From CAWAWP01 sp963841205 (lineage in GTDB: Bacteria; Chloroflexota; Ktedonobacteria; Ktedonobacterales; JADMIN01), in contig CAWJCH010000032.1 of assembly GCA_963841205.1 (NCBI GenBank), positions 178,721 through 242,720 of the forward strand: a DNA stretch of 64,000 nt, read 5' to 3'. Below are positions 1 to 8,706 of this stretch, one piece after another. A model generated the notes under the pieces. That model had not been told where the DNA came from, made no database searches, and saw nothing but the letters and a program-made list of their open reading frames with translations. The translations under genes were made by a program, and so were the position numbers. Position 1 is the first letter of the stretch; each line of letters starts with the position of its first letter.

Positions 1-309
1 ACTATACGGCGGAGGCCCTCGTCGGCTCTCCTCCGCAGTCGCCCCTGTCCCCATCCTCTACGCAACGCCGTGTGTTCACGGCGGCCAGCCGACGTATCAG
101 TATACATGAGATTGCCGTCAATGTATATGATTACGTTTTGTTGACAAGCGGTCTGCCCACCCAAATAGTCCTGATGTCAGCTATATGGCCTGCATTCCTA
201 GCCATCGTGCAACGAACTGGCACACAATCTGCGCCTGAGCGAGAGCAAAACCCAGCGGTTACACTCGGTCAGAGGCAGCGCCGTTGACGGCGAAGAGGGA
301 GTATGCGCA
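1..309. other. Non-coding leading segment
   Basis: No convincing gene is seen here. A 7-bp inverted repeat (positions 9-15 pairing with 30-36, 14-nt loop) could be the terminator of a gene to the left of the window. A purine-rich stretch at about 293-300 is the likely ribosome binding site of the next small gene. Confidence 0.4.
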
Positions 310-519
310 GTGAGCGAGAGCATGGAGCGCATTGCGCGCACAGCGGACGTAGTAGTTTTCCTGCGTGCCCATGCACGTGACATTGAGGCGCTCATTCTAG
401 AAACGCGTGACCGTCTTCGCCTCTCCAATGAGCGCACCTGGCAATCCCAGAGGCGGCTCGACGCCATGCAAGAATGCCTCGACCAGGCCAACATCTTCCT
501 CGCGGTCTCGGGCAAGTAA
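310..519 (+). CDS. Small hypothetical protein (69 aa)
   Basis: This short reading frame starts with GTG and has a GAGGG-type ribosome binding site about 9 nt upstream, which is why it is kept. The product is hydrophilic and rich in Arg, Glu and Leu, with a predicted helical middle part. No family is recognised. It has no signal peptide or membrane segment. It stands alone, with the convergent ABM gene downstream. Coding status rests on the start signal and the amino acid composition only. Confidence 0.45.
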   Translation: MSESMERIARTADVVVFLRAHARDIEALILETRDRLRLSNERTWQSQRRLDAMQECLDQANIFLAVSGK

Positions 520-677
520 CCCCTGCGTTTCACCCCCAGAATGAGACATGAGTTCGCTCTGCGCATGAACTCCATACAGCGCGTCCCCGCACGACGGCGG
601 GGACATACAGGTCACTGTAGCAGCCGAGCCGGGTCAGATTGGCGTTTCCGCGCGAACTGGCCCAACCGACGAGTCAA

Positions 678-1025
678 TTAGGCGCGCGTGCCGGTTCCGG
701 CAACGGCGGGAGTAGCGAACGCGCTGATGCCGTTCACGAGGGCCAGGAACTGCAGCTCCCCGACGTTGTTGTGCGACGTCTCGATGGCCTTGCCCATGCC
801 GCCCTTGAGCCATTGGTCGCTCGTTGCGATCGACTGATCGACCTGCTGTTTGGTCTCCCAGACGCCGACGCAGACCGCATTAGATTCGCCGGTCTTCGCG
901 ATCGTGAATGCAATGAAGCCAGGGAGAGCGCGATACCTCGGCAGAAGCTCTTCCTCAATCTTGCGCTGGAAGTCGCTGAGCTGGCCCGGCTTCGTTGTGA
1001 TGGTCTCGACGTTTGTATATTGCAT
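678..1025 (-). CDS. ABM-domain (antibiotic biosynthesis monooxygenase-like) protein
   Basis: The 115-aa product looks like a single ferredoxin-like ABM domain: an N-terminal strand, a helix containing KIEEELLPRYRALPGF, then strands leading to VGVWETKQQVDQS. Small ABM proteins act as dimeric cofactor-free oxygenases or as heme- or quinone-handling proteins. No substrate can be assigned. The C-terminal 20 residues are Ala/Gly/Thr rich and lie outside the domain. The gene stands alone on the minus strand with only a weak ribosome binding site. Family assignment is from pattern; function is open. Confidence 0.75.
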   Translation of the reverse strand: MQYTNVETITTKPGQLSDFQRKIEEELLPRYRALPGFIAFTIAKTGESNAVCVGVWETKQQVDQSIATSDQWLKGGMGKAIETSHNNVGELQFLALVNGISAFATPAVAGTGTRA

Positions 1026-1374
1026 CTTGGGCTCATTTCTGTTCTCGCACTGCCGTCATCATGTGCACCCTCAAAGTGGCGGACCCGAACGGTTGCGGGA
1101 CGACACAATTTACCCACAGATTCTACTACTAGTCAAGTATACAAGCACAGATCAGTGAATTTTCAGTGTTTTATTTGCGGTATTTATCGAGTATTGATGG
1201 CGAGGCTACGGGGCGCGATGCGGCACGCGCTGGCATCACTCTCCGCGATAATCGGGCTGGGGGAAGAGGACTGTGCGCCACGGATATGGCGAGTGCCGTC
1301 GCGCCCACGCAGGGAAGGAGGGCACACCGAGCGCGTATTCGCCGGCGTGCCCTTGCAGTCGAGTGCGTTCGAGG
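1026..1374. other. Intergenic region without clear gene
   Basis: About 350 bp separate the ABM gene from the YggT gene. The only reading frames present look like arginine-rich shadows. An AT-rich part around 1090-1200 could hold the ABM promoter, but no -35/-10 pair is convincing. Confidence 0.4.
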
Positions 1375-1914
1375 TTAGTGAGCGGTGGGCATCTCAGCCT
1401 GTCGCCCCAGGATGGAGACGACTTGCACGATTGCCCAGGCGACCACGCCGTAGACGGCGATCGCCACCAGCGAGGAGAACTCCACGACGCTGCCGTTGCC
1501 GGTCGGCGTGGGGAAGATGCCCTGGAACGGCGCCACCAGCGGGGCGGACACGCCGTAGACGAAGCGCACGAAGCCGACGTCGGCGTTGGCGGCCAGCAAC
1601 TTCAGCACCACGCGGGCGATCATGAAGGCCTCCCCGATGCCGAGGAGCAGGTAGACGATCTGCGCGACCCGATAGGTGGCCGAGGTCGACGTGGCCGAGG
1701 TCGACGTAGCCGAGCGTGCGGGCTGGCGCTCCGCGGACGTGTCCACGTAGTAGTTGCTGGTCGGTGGCGGGGAGGACGGCGCCTGGTAGCGTGGCTGGGG
1801 GGGCTGAACAGGCGCGGCCGGCGCGACGGATTGGACCGGCGCGTTGGGGGTGGGCCACATGATCTCGCTGCGCTCGGCAGGCTGGGTAGGTGGAGCGGAT
1901 GGTACGGGCTGCAT
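1375..1914 (-). CDS. YggT family membrane protein
   Basis: The 179-aa product has a Pro/Gln/Ser/Thr-rich cytoplasmic N-terminal half (about residues 1-85). A YggT-type C-terminal half follows, with hydrophobic segments at about residues 90-115 and 150-172. The start at 1914 is chosen because AGGAGA lies 7 nt upstream; the longer frame has no such signal. YggT proteins are small inner-membrane proteins linked to osmotic and ion homeostasis or cell division. Near-perfect 15-bp tandem repeats in the linker encode Thr-Ser-Ala-Thr units. The neighbour upstream is a GlsB-like membrane protein on the same strand. Confidence 0.85.
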   Translation of the reverse strand: MQPVPSAPPTQPAERSEIMWPTPNAPVQSVAPAAPVQPPQPRYQAPSSPPPTSNYYVDTSAERQPARSATSTSATSTSATYRVAQIVYLLLGIGEAFMIARVVLKLLAANADVGFVRFVYGVSAPLVAPFQGIFPTPTGNGSVVEFSSLVAIAVYGVVAWAIVQVVSILGRQAEMPTAH

Positions 1915-2050
1915 ATGGTTTCTCCTGAAGTACGAGATGCCATGGCTTTCTATCAAGTTGAGCGTCGCATGAGCACTGCGCCCGCCGGGGTGGGCACGAC
2001 GCTGTGCGACGCACCACGGCGGCACGCATCCTCAGCGCGCACGCGCTCCG

Positions 2051-2353
2051 CTAGGCGGTGGCGCGCGCGGATCGACGGCCGGTGAAGGCGTGGACGACCA
2101 CGACCAGCAGGATCGCGCCGACGGCGGCGACGATCAATTCGCCCACCAGGCCGTAGCTGTGGGAGTTGAAGAGGCCGAAGTAGCTGACGACGAAGTTGGC
2201 GCCGATGGCGCCGATCACGCCGAAGAGCAGGTCGCCCAGCAGGCCGAGGCCCCCACCGACCATGGCGCGGCCCGCAACGGCGGCGGCGAGGGCGCCGACG
2301 ATGAACTGCAACGCGAGATCGCTCAACGTGAAGGTGACTGATCCGAGGATCAT
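2051..2353 (-). CDS. GlsB/YeaQ/YmgE family stress-associated membrane protein (copy 1)
   Basis: The 100-aa product has the three glycine-rich hydrophobic segments of this family, including FIVGALAAAVAGRA, LLGDLLFGVIGAIGANF and VGAILLVVVVHAF. It should be a small integral membrane protein. Family members are commonly induced by envelope, acid or starvation stress; the molecular role is unknown. The start at 2353 has GAGGAG 8 nt upstream. It is very similar to the protein at 6021-6323, which suggests duplication. A related but shorter-N-terminus protein lies at 3599-3883. Confidence 0.88.
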   Translation of the reverse strand: MILGSVTFTLSDLALQFIVGALAAAVAGRAMVGGGLGLLGDLLFGVIGAIGANFVVSYFGLFNSHSYGLVGELIVAAVGAILLVVVVHAFTGRRSARATA

Positions 2354-2872
2354 TGGAACGCTCCTCAATCTTGCCGGCGCACCGCAGAGTGTGCCGGCGC
2401 CTGGATCGATGAAAGGTCCGCATCGAAGGGCACGCGCTTCCCATGAACACCGCGTGTGGACGTGAACTGGTCGGTCAGGCCAGCCGTGCCATTCAGGTGA
2501 AATCGTGCACGCACCGGCGACGGCACCCCGAGGGGGCGACGCCGTGGGACGCATTGCTGGTCGCGCGGAGGAAAGGGCTTGCCCGACTCAGGACTCGCCA
2601 CACGGCGGACCTGGTTGATGGCGCGCGTTGCGCTCTCTGATGCAACGCTTGGGTCACGGGAGCATGCCAAACAGCATGCCGATGAGTTCGCGAGAGCGGC
2701 TGCATCAGCAGTCTGGGCATCCCAGCACGAGGAGGGGCACTGAAGAGTGGCGTGCGCCGCAGAGGAGGCTCTCTACTTCCAAGGAGAGCACGGGCGGTGG
2801 CTTCTTCACGATCTGAGCTAAGGCATACATACGGTATCTCGTCAAGCGATCATGCGCTAATGTTAGGGTCAT
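2354..2872. other. Intergenic region
   Basis: About 500 bp with only arginine-rich shadow frames. It presumably carries the promoter of the minus-strand GlsB-like gene, but no promoter is convincing. Confidence 0.4.
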
Positions 2873-3152
2873 TCAAAGTTGCAAGGGAGTCGGGCCGAGC
2901 AGGCTGAGGACGCGCGCCGGCGGGGACCAGGCAGGGGTACGCAGGGGTACGCAGGGCGGCGAGGTTGGCGACGTGGTGCCGGTGGAGCACGCCGCCGACG
3001 ACGTTGCGAAGCGCGCTGAGGGCCTGCGGCGCGTGGCTGGAGCGCACGTGCGAGGCATCCTCGCCCAGGGTCACGTCGCGCGGGCACTGCCGCCGGTGCT
3101 CGATGGGCCAGTGCTGGCGCACCAGTGCCAACGTGTGGCGCGCCCGGCGCAC
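2873..3152 (-). pseudogene. ISAs1-type transposase C-terminal remnant
   Basis: The minus-strand translation matches the C-terminal end of ISAs1/IS4-like transposases: RQHWPIEH, DVTLGEDASHVRS, HAPQALSALRN and ANLAALRT in order. The catalytic N-terminal two thirds are missing. A perfect 10-bp tandem duplication (2931-2940 and 2941-2950) shifts the frame. Deleting one copy restores an uninterrupted tail ending in VLSLLGPTPLQL and a stop at 2873-2875. The remnant abuts a truncated methyltransferase-like gene start. Family call is from motif order. Confidence 0.6.
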
Positions 3153-3285
3153 GCGTCTGATCCAGGGAGGCGATGGTCCGCTCGACGAGGGCCCGATTCA
3201 CCTCGGTGTAGAACGGATGGCGGGCGAAGGGATCGAAGGAAAAGGACCCGTCGGTGAGCCGCGCCTGCTCGTCAGACTCGGCCAT
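3153..3285 (-). pseudogene. N-terminal stub of a possible SAM-dependent methyltransferase
   Basis: An AGGAGG-type ribosome binding site precedes an ATG at 3285. The first ~43 codons give an ordinary protein start containing SFDPFARHPFYTEVNRALV, which resembles the opening of some class I methyltransferases. Around 3155 the reading frame passes into the ISAs1 transposase remnant and becomes Arg/Pro-rich nonsense. The gene therefore appears cut by insertion or deletion. The methyltransferase label is tentative because no SAM-binding motif remains. Confidence 0.4.
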
Positions 3286-3598
3286 CGCTCTCCTCCTCAG
3301 CCCCACGCCGTGCAGGGTGTGCGGCACGAAGTGATTCCCGCGGGAGATCGCATGCACCCTCGCGGAACGGCTACCATCGAGGCTCGATGCTGGCCCCGAA
3401 GCTATGATGGCGGATGTGACAAGAAGGGATCATCGGCGAGTAAGGACGAAGTGCGACGTTGCGGGTGGTGGCTGGCCAGGATAGCAAGTTGGCATATGAC
3501 ATGCGGGATGAAGACGCGATCGCGTCGTAGCGGTCACGAAGGATAAGTAGTGCAGCGACGGCAGCTGCATCCCTCGCGGAAGCCAGGGGAGGAACAAC
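3286..3598. other. Intergenic region
   Basis: About 310 bp lie between the divergent stub gene and the GlsB-like gene. No gene is seen. The final part carries the AGGGGAGG ribosome binding site of the gene at 3599. Confidence 0.4.
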
Positions 3599-3883
3599 AT
3601 GGGTCTGATCATATTTCTGATCATCGGCGGGCTTGCGGGTTGGTTGGCCAGCATGATCGTCCGAGGCGGCGGGCTCGGGGTGGTGGGCGACATCGTCGTC
3701 GGCATCATCGGCGCCTTCCTCGGTGGCCTGCTGTTCGGTCTCGTGGGGATCGGCGGCAACGGGTTGAGCACCACGCTGACCAGCTTCACCCTCTCCGGCT
3801 TCCTCGTGGCGGTGGTTGGCGCCGTCGTGCTGCTGCTGGTCGTCCACCTCTTGACCGGGAGTCGGGGGCGAGTCAACAGTTAG
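3599..3883 (+). CDS. GlsB/YeaQ/YmgE family stress-associated membrane protein (copy 2)
   Basis: The 94-aa product is a typical family member with three hydrophobic, glycine-rich segments: IIFLIIGGLAGWLASMI, VVGIIGAFLGGLLFGLVG and LVAVVGAVVLLLVVHLL. The ATG is preceded by AGGGGAGG at good spacing. It differs from the other two local paralogues in starting directly with the first membrane helix. It is a single-gene unit on the plus strand. The family is well supported; the molecular function is unknown. Confidence 0.88.
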   Translation: MGLIIFLIIGGLAGWLASMIVRGGGLGVVGDIVVGIIGAFLGGLLFGLVGIGGNGLSTTLTSFTLSGFLVAVVGAVVLLLVVHLLTGSRGRVNS

Positions 3884-4221
3884 CCAGCTCCCGCTAAGCC
3901 CTTTCACGGTCGGGCGTCGCACCGTGCGCAGTCGCCAGAGCTCGAGCGTTCTGGCGACGCGTCGGCGCTTGCCCTGTCCATGTGGCGGAGACCCTCTTGC
4001 GAGAGAAGGCCGCGCAGCAGGCGGCTGGCATCGCGACGAATGCGAAGAAGCGTGGCATGCTGCGTGAAGCGGTGGAAATGGTGACTTGGGGCTGATCATC
4101 AGCGCGGCACCACCTGCTGCGGCGGCCGTTGCTCATGACGACGTGCCGGTGACGACAGGTGCATCGCTCGCGCGATGAGACGACGCGGTGAGACGACGCG
4201 GTGAGAAAAGGGGCTGCCCGC

Positions 4222-4521
4222 ATGAAATTCCTGGGGTTCCTGCTCGGGACGACCGATCGATTAGTTTCTCGCGTGGTATTGAGCGCGCTGTTCGGCGGGG
4301 TGTTGGCTGCGGGCGTGACCCTGCTCGTGGCCTCCGAGGGTACGCAACACTGGCCCCCCGACCAACTCACGTATGTGGCGATGGTCACCATCGCGGCCTT
4401 CGCCGCCTACGCGATCGCCGTCTCGGTCCTCTTGCGAGCGGCGGCCAGCCGCCTCGTGCATGAGGTTGGCGAGGCGCACCACGTCGAGAAGGTCACGAGC
4501 GCACCAGACCGGGGAGCATGA
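4222..4521 (+). CDS. Small hypothetical membrane protein
   Basis: The product (99 aa from the ATG; an in-frame GTG at 4201 would add 7 residues) has two likely membrane segments. They lie at about residues 17-40 (LSALFGGVLAAGVTLLVA) and 55-78 (MVTIAAFAAYAIAVSVLL), and a charged tail follows. No family is recognised. Just upstream a 13-bp sequence, gagacgacgcggt, is directly repeated (about 4176-4200). The gene sits between a GlsB-like gene and a DedA gene, in a region rich in small membrane proteins. Confidence 0.55.
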   Translation: MKFLGFLLGTTDRLVSRVVLSALFGGVLAAGVTLLVASEGTQHWPPDQLTYVAMVTIAAFAAYAIAVSVLLRAAASRLVHEVGEAHHVEKVTSAPDRGA

Positions 4522-4638
4522 TCCTCGTACACACAGGGTGGCCGAGAGCAACGCCAACGGACCCGCGAGGTTTTGCGTTCGCCGGAGCCTCATCCCGGCG
4601 GCGTCCTCCCGGTGTACCACACGGTGCTCCGGCGGCTG

Positions 4639-4743
4639 GCTCCGGACGGTGCTCCGGACGGTGCTCCGGTGCCCGGCACGGCACGCACCGCGCTCACCCT
4701 CGTGTGGCGATCGTCGTGTGGCGATCGTCGTGTGGCGATCGTC
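4639..4743. repeat. Two short tandem-repeat tracts upstream of DedA gene
   Basis: A 12-bp unit, gctccggacggt, is repeated 2.7 times at 4639-4670. A 14-bp unit, gtgtggcgatcgtc, is repeated three times without error at 4702-4743. The second tract ends about 50 bp before the start codon of the DedA gene. It contains three copies of the self-complementary hexamer CGATCG, so it could bind a dimeric protein or be a slippage-prone spacer. There are too few units for a CRISPR array. Confidence 0.85.
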
Positions 4744-4796
4744 GTCCTCACCCGTCGACTGGATAGGTGTGCAGGGACCACAGGGGGAGTTCGCGC

Positions 4797-5468
4797 ATGT
4801 CGGCGCTGCAGGACCTCGGGCCGTTGGTGCTGCGCTTCCTGCACATGTATCTCCTGCCGACCCTCTTCATTCTGATCGTGATCGAGGAGTCTGGCATCCC
4901 GATCCCCATCCCCAGCGACATGTTGATCCTGTTGGCCGGCACGCAGGCGTCCGGATGGCTGGTCGGTTCGAGTCTTGCGGTGATCGGCATCGCCGCCGTG
5001 GCCGTCTCCGCCGGCTCCTCGCTGCTCTACCTGGTGATGCGCCATGGCGGACGCGGCCTCTTGCAGCGCTACGGGAAATTCCTGCGCTTGAGCCCGCAGC
5101 GGATCGCGCGCACGGAGCGCTGGTTCGCCCGCAGACAGCGGCTGGCGCTCGTCGCCGGTCGTTTCATCCCCGGCATGCGCATCCCCGCCACCGTCCTCTC
5201 GGGACTCGGCGGCACCCCCTATCGGATCTTCGTCCCCACCGTGGCCGTCGCCTCGCTGCTGTGGTCATTCGCCTACTTCTGGCTCGGCGTGCTCGTGGTG
5301 CGGCAGGGATCCCGCGTGTTGGTGCTGCTGGCGGCGGCGCGCGCGGTGGTGCCCACCTGGCTGCTGGTGCTTGGCATCCTCGTGGTGTGTAGCGGCCTGG
5401 GCGCTGGCATCTGGCGGTGGCGGCGGACGCGTCGCGCTCGCCAGCCGACGCTCTCAGAGCCAGAATAG
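4797..5468 (+). CDS. DedA family (VTT-domain) membrane protein
   Basis: The 223-aa product has the DedA hallmarks. An N-terminal re-entrant region contains EESGIPIPIPSDMLILLAG, a central part contains GGRGLLQRYGKF, and a C-terminal part contains RFIPGMRIPATVLSGLGG with the conserved Arg/Gly/Pro. Several membrane helices follow, then a basic tail. DedA proteins act in envelope homeostasis, and some members are proposed lipid-carrier scramblases. The ATG at 4797 has GGGGGAG about 8 nt upstream; the longer frame lacks a signal. Three 14-bp repeats lie directly upstream. Confidence 0.92.
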   Translation: MSALQDLGPLVLRFLHMYLLPTLFILIVIEESGIPIPIPSDMLILLAGTQASGWLVGSSLAVIGIAAVAVSAGSSLLYLVMRHGGRGLLQRYGKFLRLSPQRIARTERWFARRQRLALVAGRFIPGMRIPATVLSGLGGTPYRIFVPTVAVASLLWSFAYFWLGVLVVRQGSRVLVLLAAARAVVPTWLLVLGILVVCSGLGAGIWRWRRTRRARQPTLSEPE

Positions 5469-6020
5469 CGACAATGCGGCGTGGGGCACAGCACTGGATG
5501 GGGACCCTCGTCTGCGTCCATTTGCGTCCATTTTGTGGTGCGTGGCTATCCGCTCAGAGACGCGGCATACGGCGAACGCTGCGCGTGGAATGGGCCGAGA
5601 GCTCGCCTGAGCGACCATAGCCCACGAACTGAGGAGAGGGCCGCGCACAGCGCCTAGTTGTAATTGGCAAGGATTGTGCTTCCAATCAACACGGCAATGC
5701 GGGCGACTTCGCCTCTGCACCTACGCTCGCTGAGCCGGTTGGTCCCTGACACGCCCTCCGTCCGTTCAACTCGTTTGGATCCTCGGGATAAGGGAAAACG
5801 GACAGCGGGTCCCAGTGGATTCCTCCCGGCACCATCATCGTGCACCTCTCGAGCATCTCTGACGCGTATCCGTGTCGTGCGTCCGCGGAGTTCATCTCCT
5901 GGGGTCCGACCCGCATCGCTGGAGGTGATCCGGTTTTCATGGCAAACCCTGCATTGTCGCGATGGGCTTGACGCGCGGTTGCACCTCCTGGCGTGCCCGC
6001 GACTTATGAGGAGCGTAACC
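5469..6020. other. Intergenic region without clear gene
   Basis: About 550 bp. Reading frames here look like shadows. A short imperfect duplication of tgcgtccatt occurs near 5514-5535. The last bases carry the GAGGAG ribosome binding site of the next gene. Confidence 0.4.
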
Positions 6021-6323
6021 ATGGTACTCGGATCGGTTTCCTTCACCGTGAGCGATCTCGTATTGCAGTTCATCGTCGGCGCGCTCGCCGCCGCCGTGAC
6101 GGGCCGTGCCATGCGCGGCGCGGGCTTCGGCCTGCTGGGCGACCTGCTGTTTGGGGTGATCGGGGCCATCGGCGCCAACTTTATCGTCAGCTCTTTCGGC
6201 CTCTTCAACTCTGGAAACTACGGGTTGGTGGGTGATCTGATCGTTTCGGCGGTCGGCGCGATCCTGCTGGTCGTGGTCGTGCGCCTCTTCACCGGCAACC
6301 GCACGAGCCGAGCCGACGCGTAG
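6021..6323 (+). CDS. GlsB/YeaQ/YmgE family stress-associated membrane protein (copy 3)
   Basis: The 100-aa product is nearly the same as the protein at 2051-2353. It shares the opening SFTVSDLVLQF, the segment LLGDLLFGVIGAIGANF and the ending VVVVRLFTG. It is a predicted three-helix membrane protein. ATG at 6021 is preferred because GAGGAG lies 7-8 nt upstream; an in-frame ATG at 6006 overlaps that signal. A strong hairpin follows about 70 bp downstream. Confidence 0.88.
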   Translation: MVLGSVSFTVSDLVLQFIVGALAAAVTGRAMRGAGFGLLGDLLFGVIGAIGANFIVSSFGLFNSGNYGLVGDLIVSAVGAILLVVVVRLFTGNRTSRADA

Positions 6324-6389
6324 CACCTTCAGCGGGACTCGGCGCTCGGTGGTACGCCGAGTAGCTACGTGTACGTCGTTGGCTATCAT

Positions 6390-6417
6390 GAGCCCCCCAA
6401 CGCTGAGTGGGGGGCTC
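6390..6417 (+). terminator. Rho-independent-like terminator after GlsB-like copy 3
   Basis: A 10-bp GC-rich perfect stem (6390-6399 with 6408-6417) has an 8-nt loop, ACGCTGAG. It lies 66 bp after the stop codon. No strong T-run follows, so termination is inferred from stem stability and position. Confidence 0.6.
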
Positions 6418-6830
6418 TGCACGCGTGCTATCGAGGGATGAAGACGCTCACCGGCGTCCACCAATGCCTGTCGCTCTCCATAACGGCGAGAAATGGGCTC
6501 CCAATGGGACTGAGCGCTGATCGCACATCATTCTAGCCGCTCGTGGCGGCGAGCAGACGAACGCACGAGCTCAGCCTGCACCTGTACCTTGCGGCGCTGC
6601 ATCAGGTCCCTGCGGGGCAGAAGGATTCCTTCCACGCTCTTCGGTGGGGTCCGCGCGGTAGGCCATGCAAACAGTTCAAAGAATCGGGTTGAGATAACTC
6701 CAGCGATACGGCCACTCGTTCTAAGGACACTCGATCTGCCAACCTCGACCTTCGAGCACTGCCAAGACGGCTGGAAATCCCCGGTGGGCAGCTAGCTCGG
6801 AGCCTCGTCGCGGAAGTGGAGTGAAGCCGT
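6418..6830. other. Intergenic region
   Basis: About 410 bp upstream of the Nramp gene. No gene is recognised. A stretch around 6655-6725 is relatively AT-rich and may contain the Nramp promoter. Confidence 0.4.
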
Positions 6831-8340
6831 TTGACCAAAGACTCTACGCCCAACAAGCCGCGGCACGCTGCCGCTCTCGGCGGATTGAACGCGCGCCAGT
6901 CGGACTCTTTCTCCGAGGTTGCGGAGGCCACCGATGCGTCGGCCTCCGGTGATGCCGACGATGCCGACAACGAAGATGCTGCGCCCGAGCGGCTCGCCAC
7001 CGCGACGAGCGCGAAGCGGCGCGGCACGCTGCGCCAGGCATTGGCGGTGTTGGGCCCCGGGCTGATCACGGGCGCCGCTGACGACGACCCCTCGGGGATC
7101 GGCACGTACGCACAGGCGGGCGCCGGCTTCGGCTTCGCCCAACTCTGGCTGGTGCTCTACATGCTGCCCCTGATGATTGCCGTGCAGGAGATGTGCGGGC
7201 GCATCGGCATCGTCACGCGCCAGGGGGTCGCTGGCATCGTGCGGAAGCACTACAGCCGCGGCGTGCTCTACCCGGCGGTGGCGCTCGTCTTCGTCGCGAA
7301 TACCTTCAATTTGGGCGCGGACTTGGGCGGTATGGCGGCGGCCACGCGGCTGCTGCTGCCGGGTCTCCCCTTCGCGCTGGTCGTGCTCCTCTTCGGCGGG
7401 GTCATCCTCGTCCTCGAGATCTTACGTGCCGTACCGCCAGTACGCCCGCGTGCTCAAGTTCCTGGCGTTGGCGCTGCTGGCCTACGTCGTCACCGGGATC
7501 CTGATCCGGCCCGACTGGGGGCACATCCTGCGCGCCACCCTGCTGCCGCAGATCCAGCCCACCAGCGCCTTCCTCCTCCTCGTGGTCGGCCTGCTGGGGA
7601 CGACGATCAGCCCCTACCTGTTCTTCTGGCAGGCCTCCGAGGAGGTGGAGGAATTCAACGAACTGGCCGCGGCCGAGGGGATCAGCGCGCGTAGCGCGAT
7701 GCCCCAGCCGGAGCGCCGGTGGCGACGGTGGCAATTGATGCTCCGCCAGCTGAAGCGCCTGAAGGCGGACACGATCATCGGGATGGGCGCCTCGGAGTCG
7801 GTGGCGTGGTTCATCATGATCACCACCGGCGGCACCCTCTTCGCACACGGGATGACGAACATTACCTCGGCGGACCAGGCGGCAGCGGCGCTGGCCCCCC
7901 TGGTCCAGGGTTTCCCGCACGCCGGGCAACTCGCCAGCCTGATCTTCACGCTCGGCATCGTGGGTGCGGGCCTGCTGGCGGTGCCGACGCTGGCGGGGTC
8001 GGCGGCCTACGCCACGGCGGAGGCCTTCGGCTGGCGCGAGGGGCTCTCGCGCCAGCTCCGGCACGCCCCGGGGTTCTACGGCGCCATCGCCGCCTCGATG
8101 GGGATCGGCATCCTCTTGAATCTCGTGGGCGTCAACCCGATCCAGGCGCTCGTCTACGCTGCGGTGCTCAACGGCATCGTGGCGGTACCCCTGCTCGGGC
8201 TGCTGCTGCTCATCTCGAACAACCGCGCGATCATGGGTGCGCACACAAACGGCCGACTCTCCAATGGCATCAATCTCTTCGCCACCGCCGCCATGGGCCT
8301 GGCCGCCGCCGTCACCATCTTCTCGCTCGTGCACCACTAA
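6831..8340 (+). pseudogene. Nramp-family divalent metal transporter, single frameshift
   Basis: The product is a proton-coupled Mn2+/Fe2+-type transporter. A long acidic, Ala-rich N-terminal extension precedes the conserved first helix motif GPGLITGAADDDPSGIGTYA, which carries the metal-ligand DPSG-type sequence. Later helices include NTFNLGADLGGMAAA, GLLGTTISPYLFFWQASEE and GMGASESVAWFIM. The frame breaks at about 7422 within atcttacg. Removing one T restores LEIYVPYRQYARVLKF and the frame then runs to the stop. The start is a TTG at 6831 with a weak GGAG signal. The defect is either a sequencing error or recent inactivation. Confidence 0.85.
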
Positions 8341-8371
8341 CCGATCTCTCACCACAGGGATCGACACTGCC

Positions 8372-8394
8372 GCGGAGGTGAAGAGAACCTCTGC
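8372..8394 (+). repeat. GAAGAG-loop stem-loop, copy A
   Basis: An 8-bp stem (8372-8379 with 8387-8394, one G-T pair) closes a 7-nt loop GAAGAGA. It lies 31 nt after the Nramp stop codon. Related stem-loops occur near 12206, 21943, 25321 and 51984, all in this orientation. Confidence 0.75.
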
Positions 8395-8493
8395 AGGTTA
8401 GCCGGGTCGGGCAACATCCCTACACTTCGCATATGCTACGAGGTACGCCAGTAGCCTTCAACGGCAACCACGATCGTTGCTCAATCATCCAAA

Positions 8494-8538
8494 ACAAAAT
8501 GAGGCACGCCAAGACAGAATTGGCGTGCCTCATTTTGT
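8494..8538. terminator. Perfect 19-bp terminator hairpin
   Basis: Positions 8494-8512 and 8520-8538 form a perfect 19-bp stem around the 7-nt loop GACAGAA. The distal arm ends in CATTTTG, so the stem has an A/T-rich base of a kind that can terminate in either direction. It lies between the Nramp gene and the GH65 fusion gene, both on the plus strand. Confidence 0.8.
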
Positions 8539-8706
8539 AGCCTAAGGTCGTTGGCCCTGCGTTCATTCTCTCAGCTACGCTTGCATACAGCGTTACTTGG
8601 GCCGGGCGAGGGATGGGCGAATCGTGCTTGCCACCCCTACACGCGCTCCCAGGGATTATTACCAAGCTCAGCGTATGCCTAGACAACGACGAACAGGAGC
8701 GCCACC

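Noticed and set aside
9..36. Additional GAAGAG-family copy at the window start
   Set aside because: The outer stem is similar (GCGGAGG/CCTCCGC), but the loop is 14 nt and has no GAAGAG motif.
639..1625. Long plus-strand frame across the ABM gene and YggT gene
   Set aside because: It is antisense to two well-supported genes and is rich in Arg and Pro, as expected for a shadow frame in high-GC DNA.
4702..4743. Possible CRISPR array
   Set aside because: The three 14-bp units are directly adjacent with no spacers, and no cas gene is present.
4963..4985. Possible tRNA T-arm (ggttcgagtc)
   Set aside because: It lies inside the DedA gene and no acceptor or anticodon stem can be formed around it. 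No other tRNA-like sequence was found in the window.
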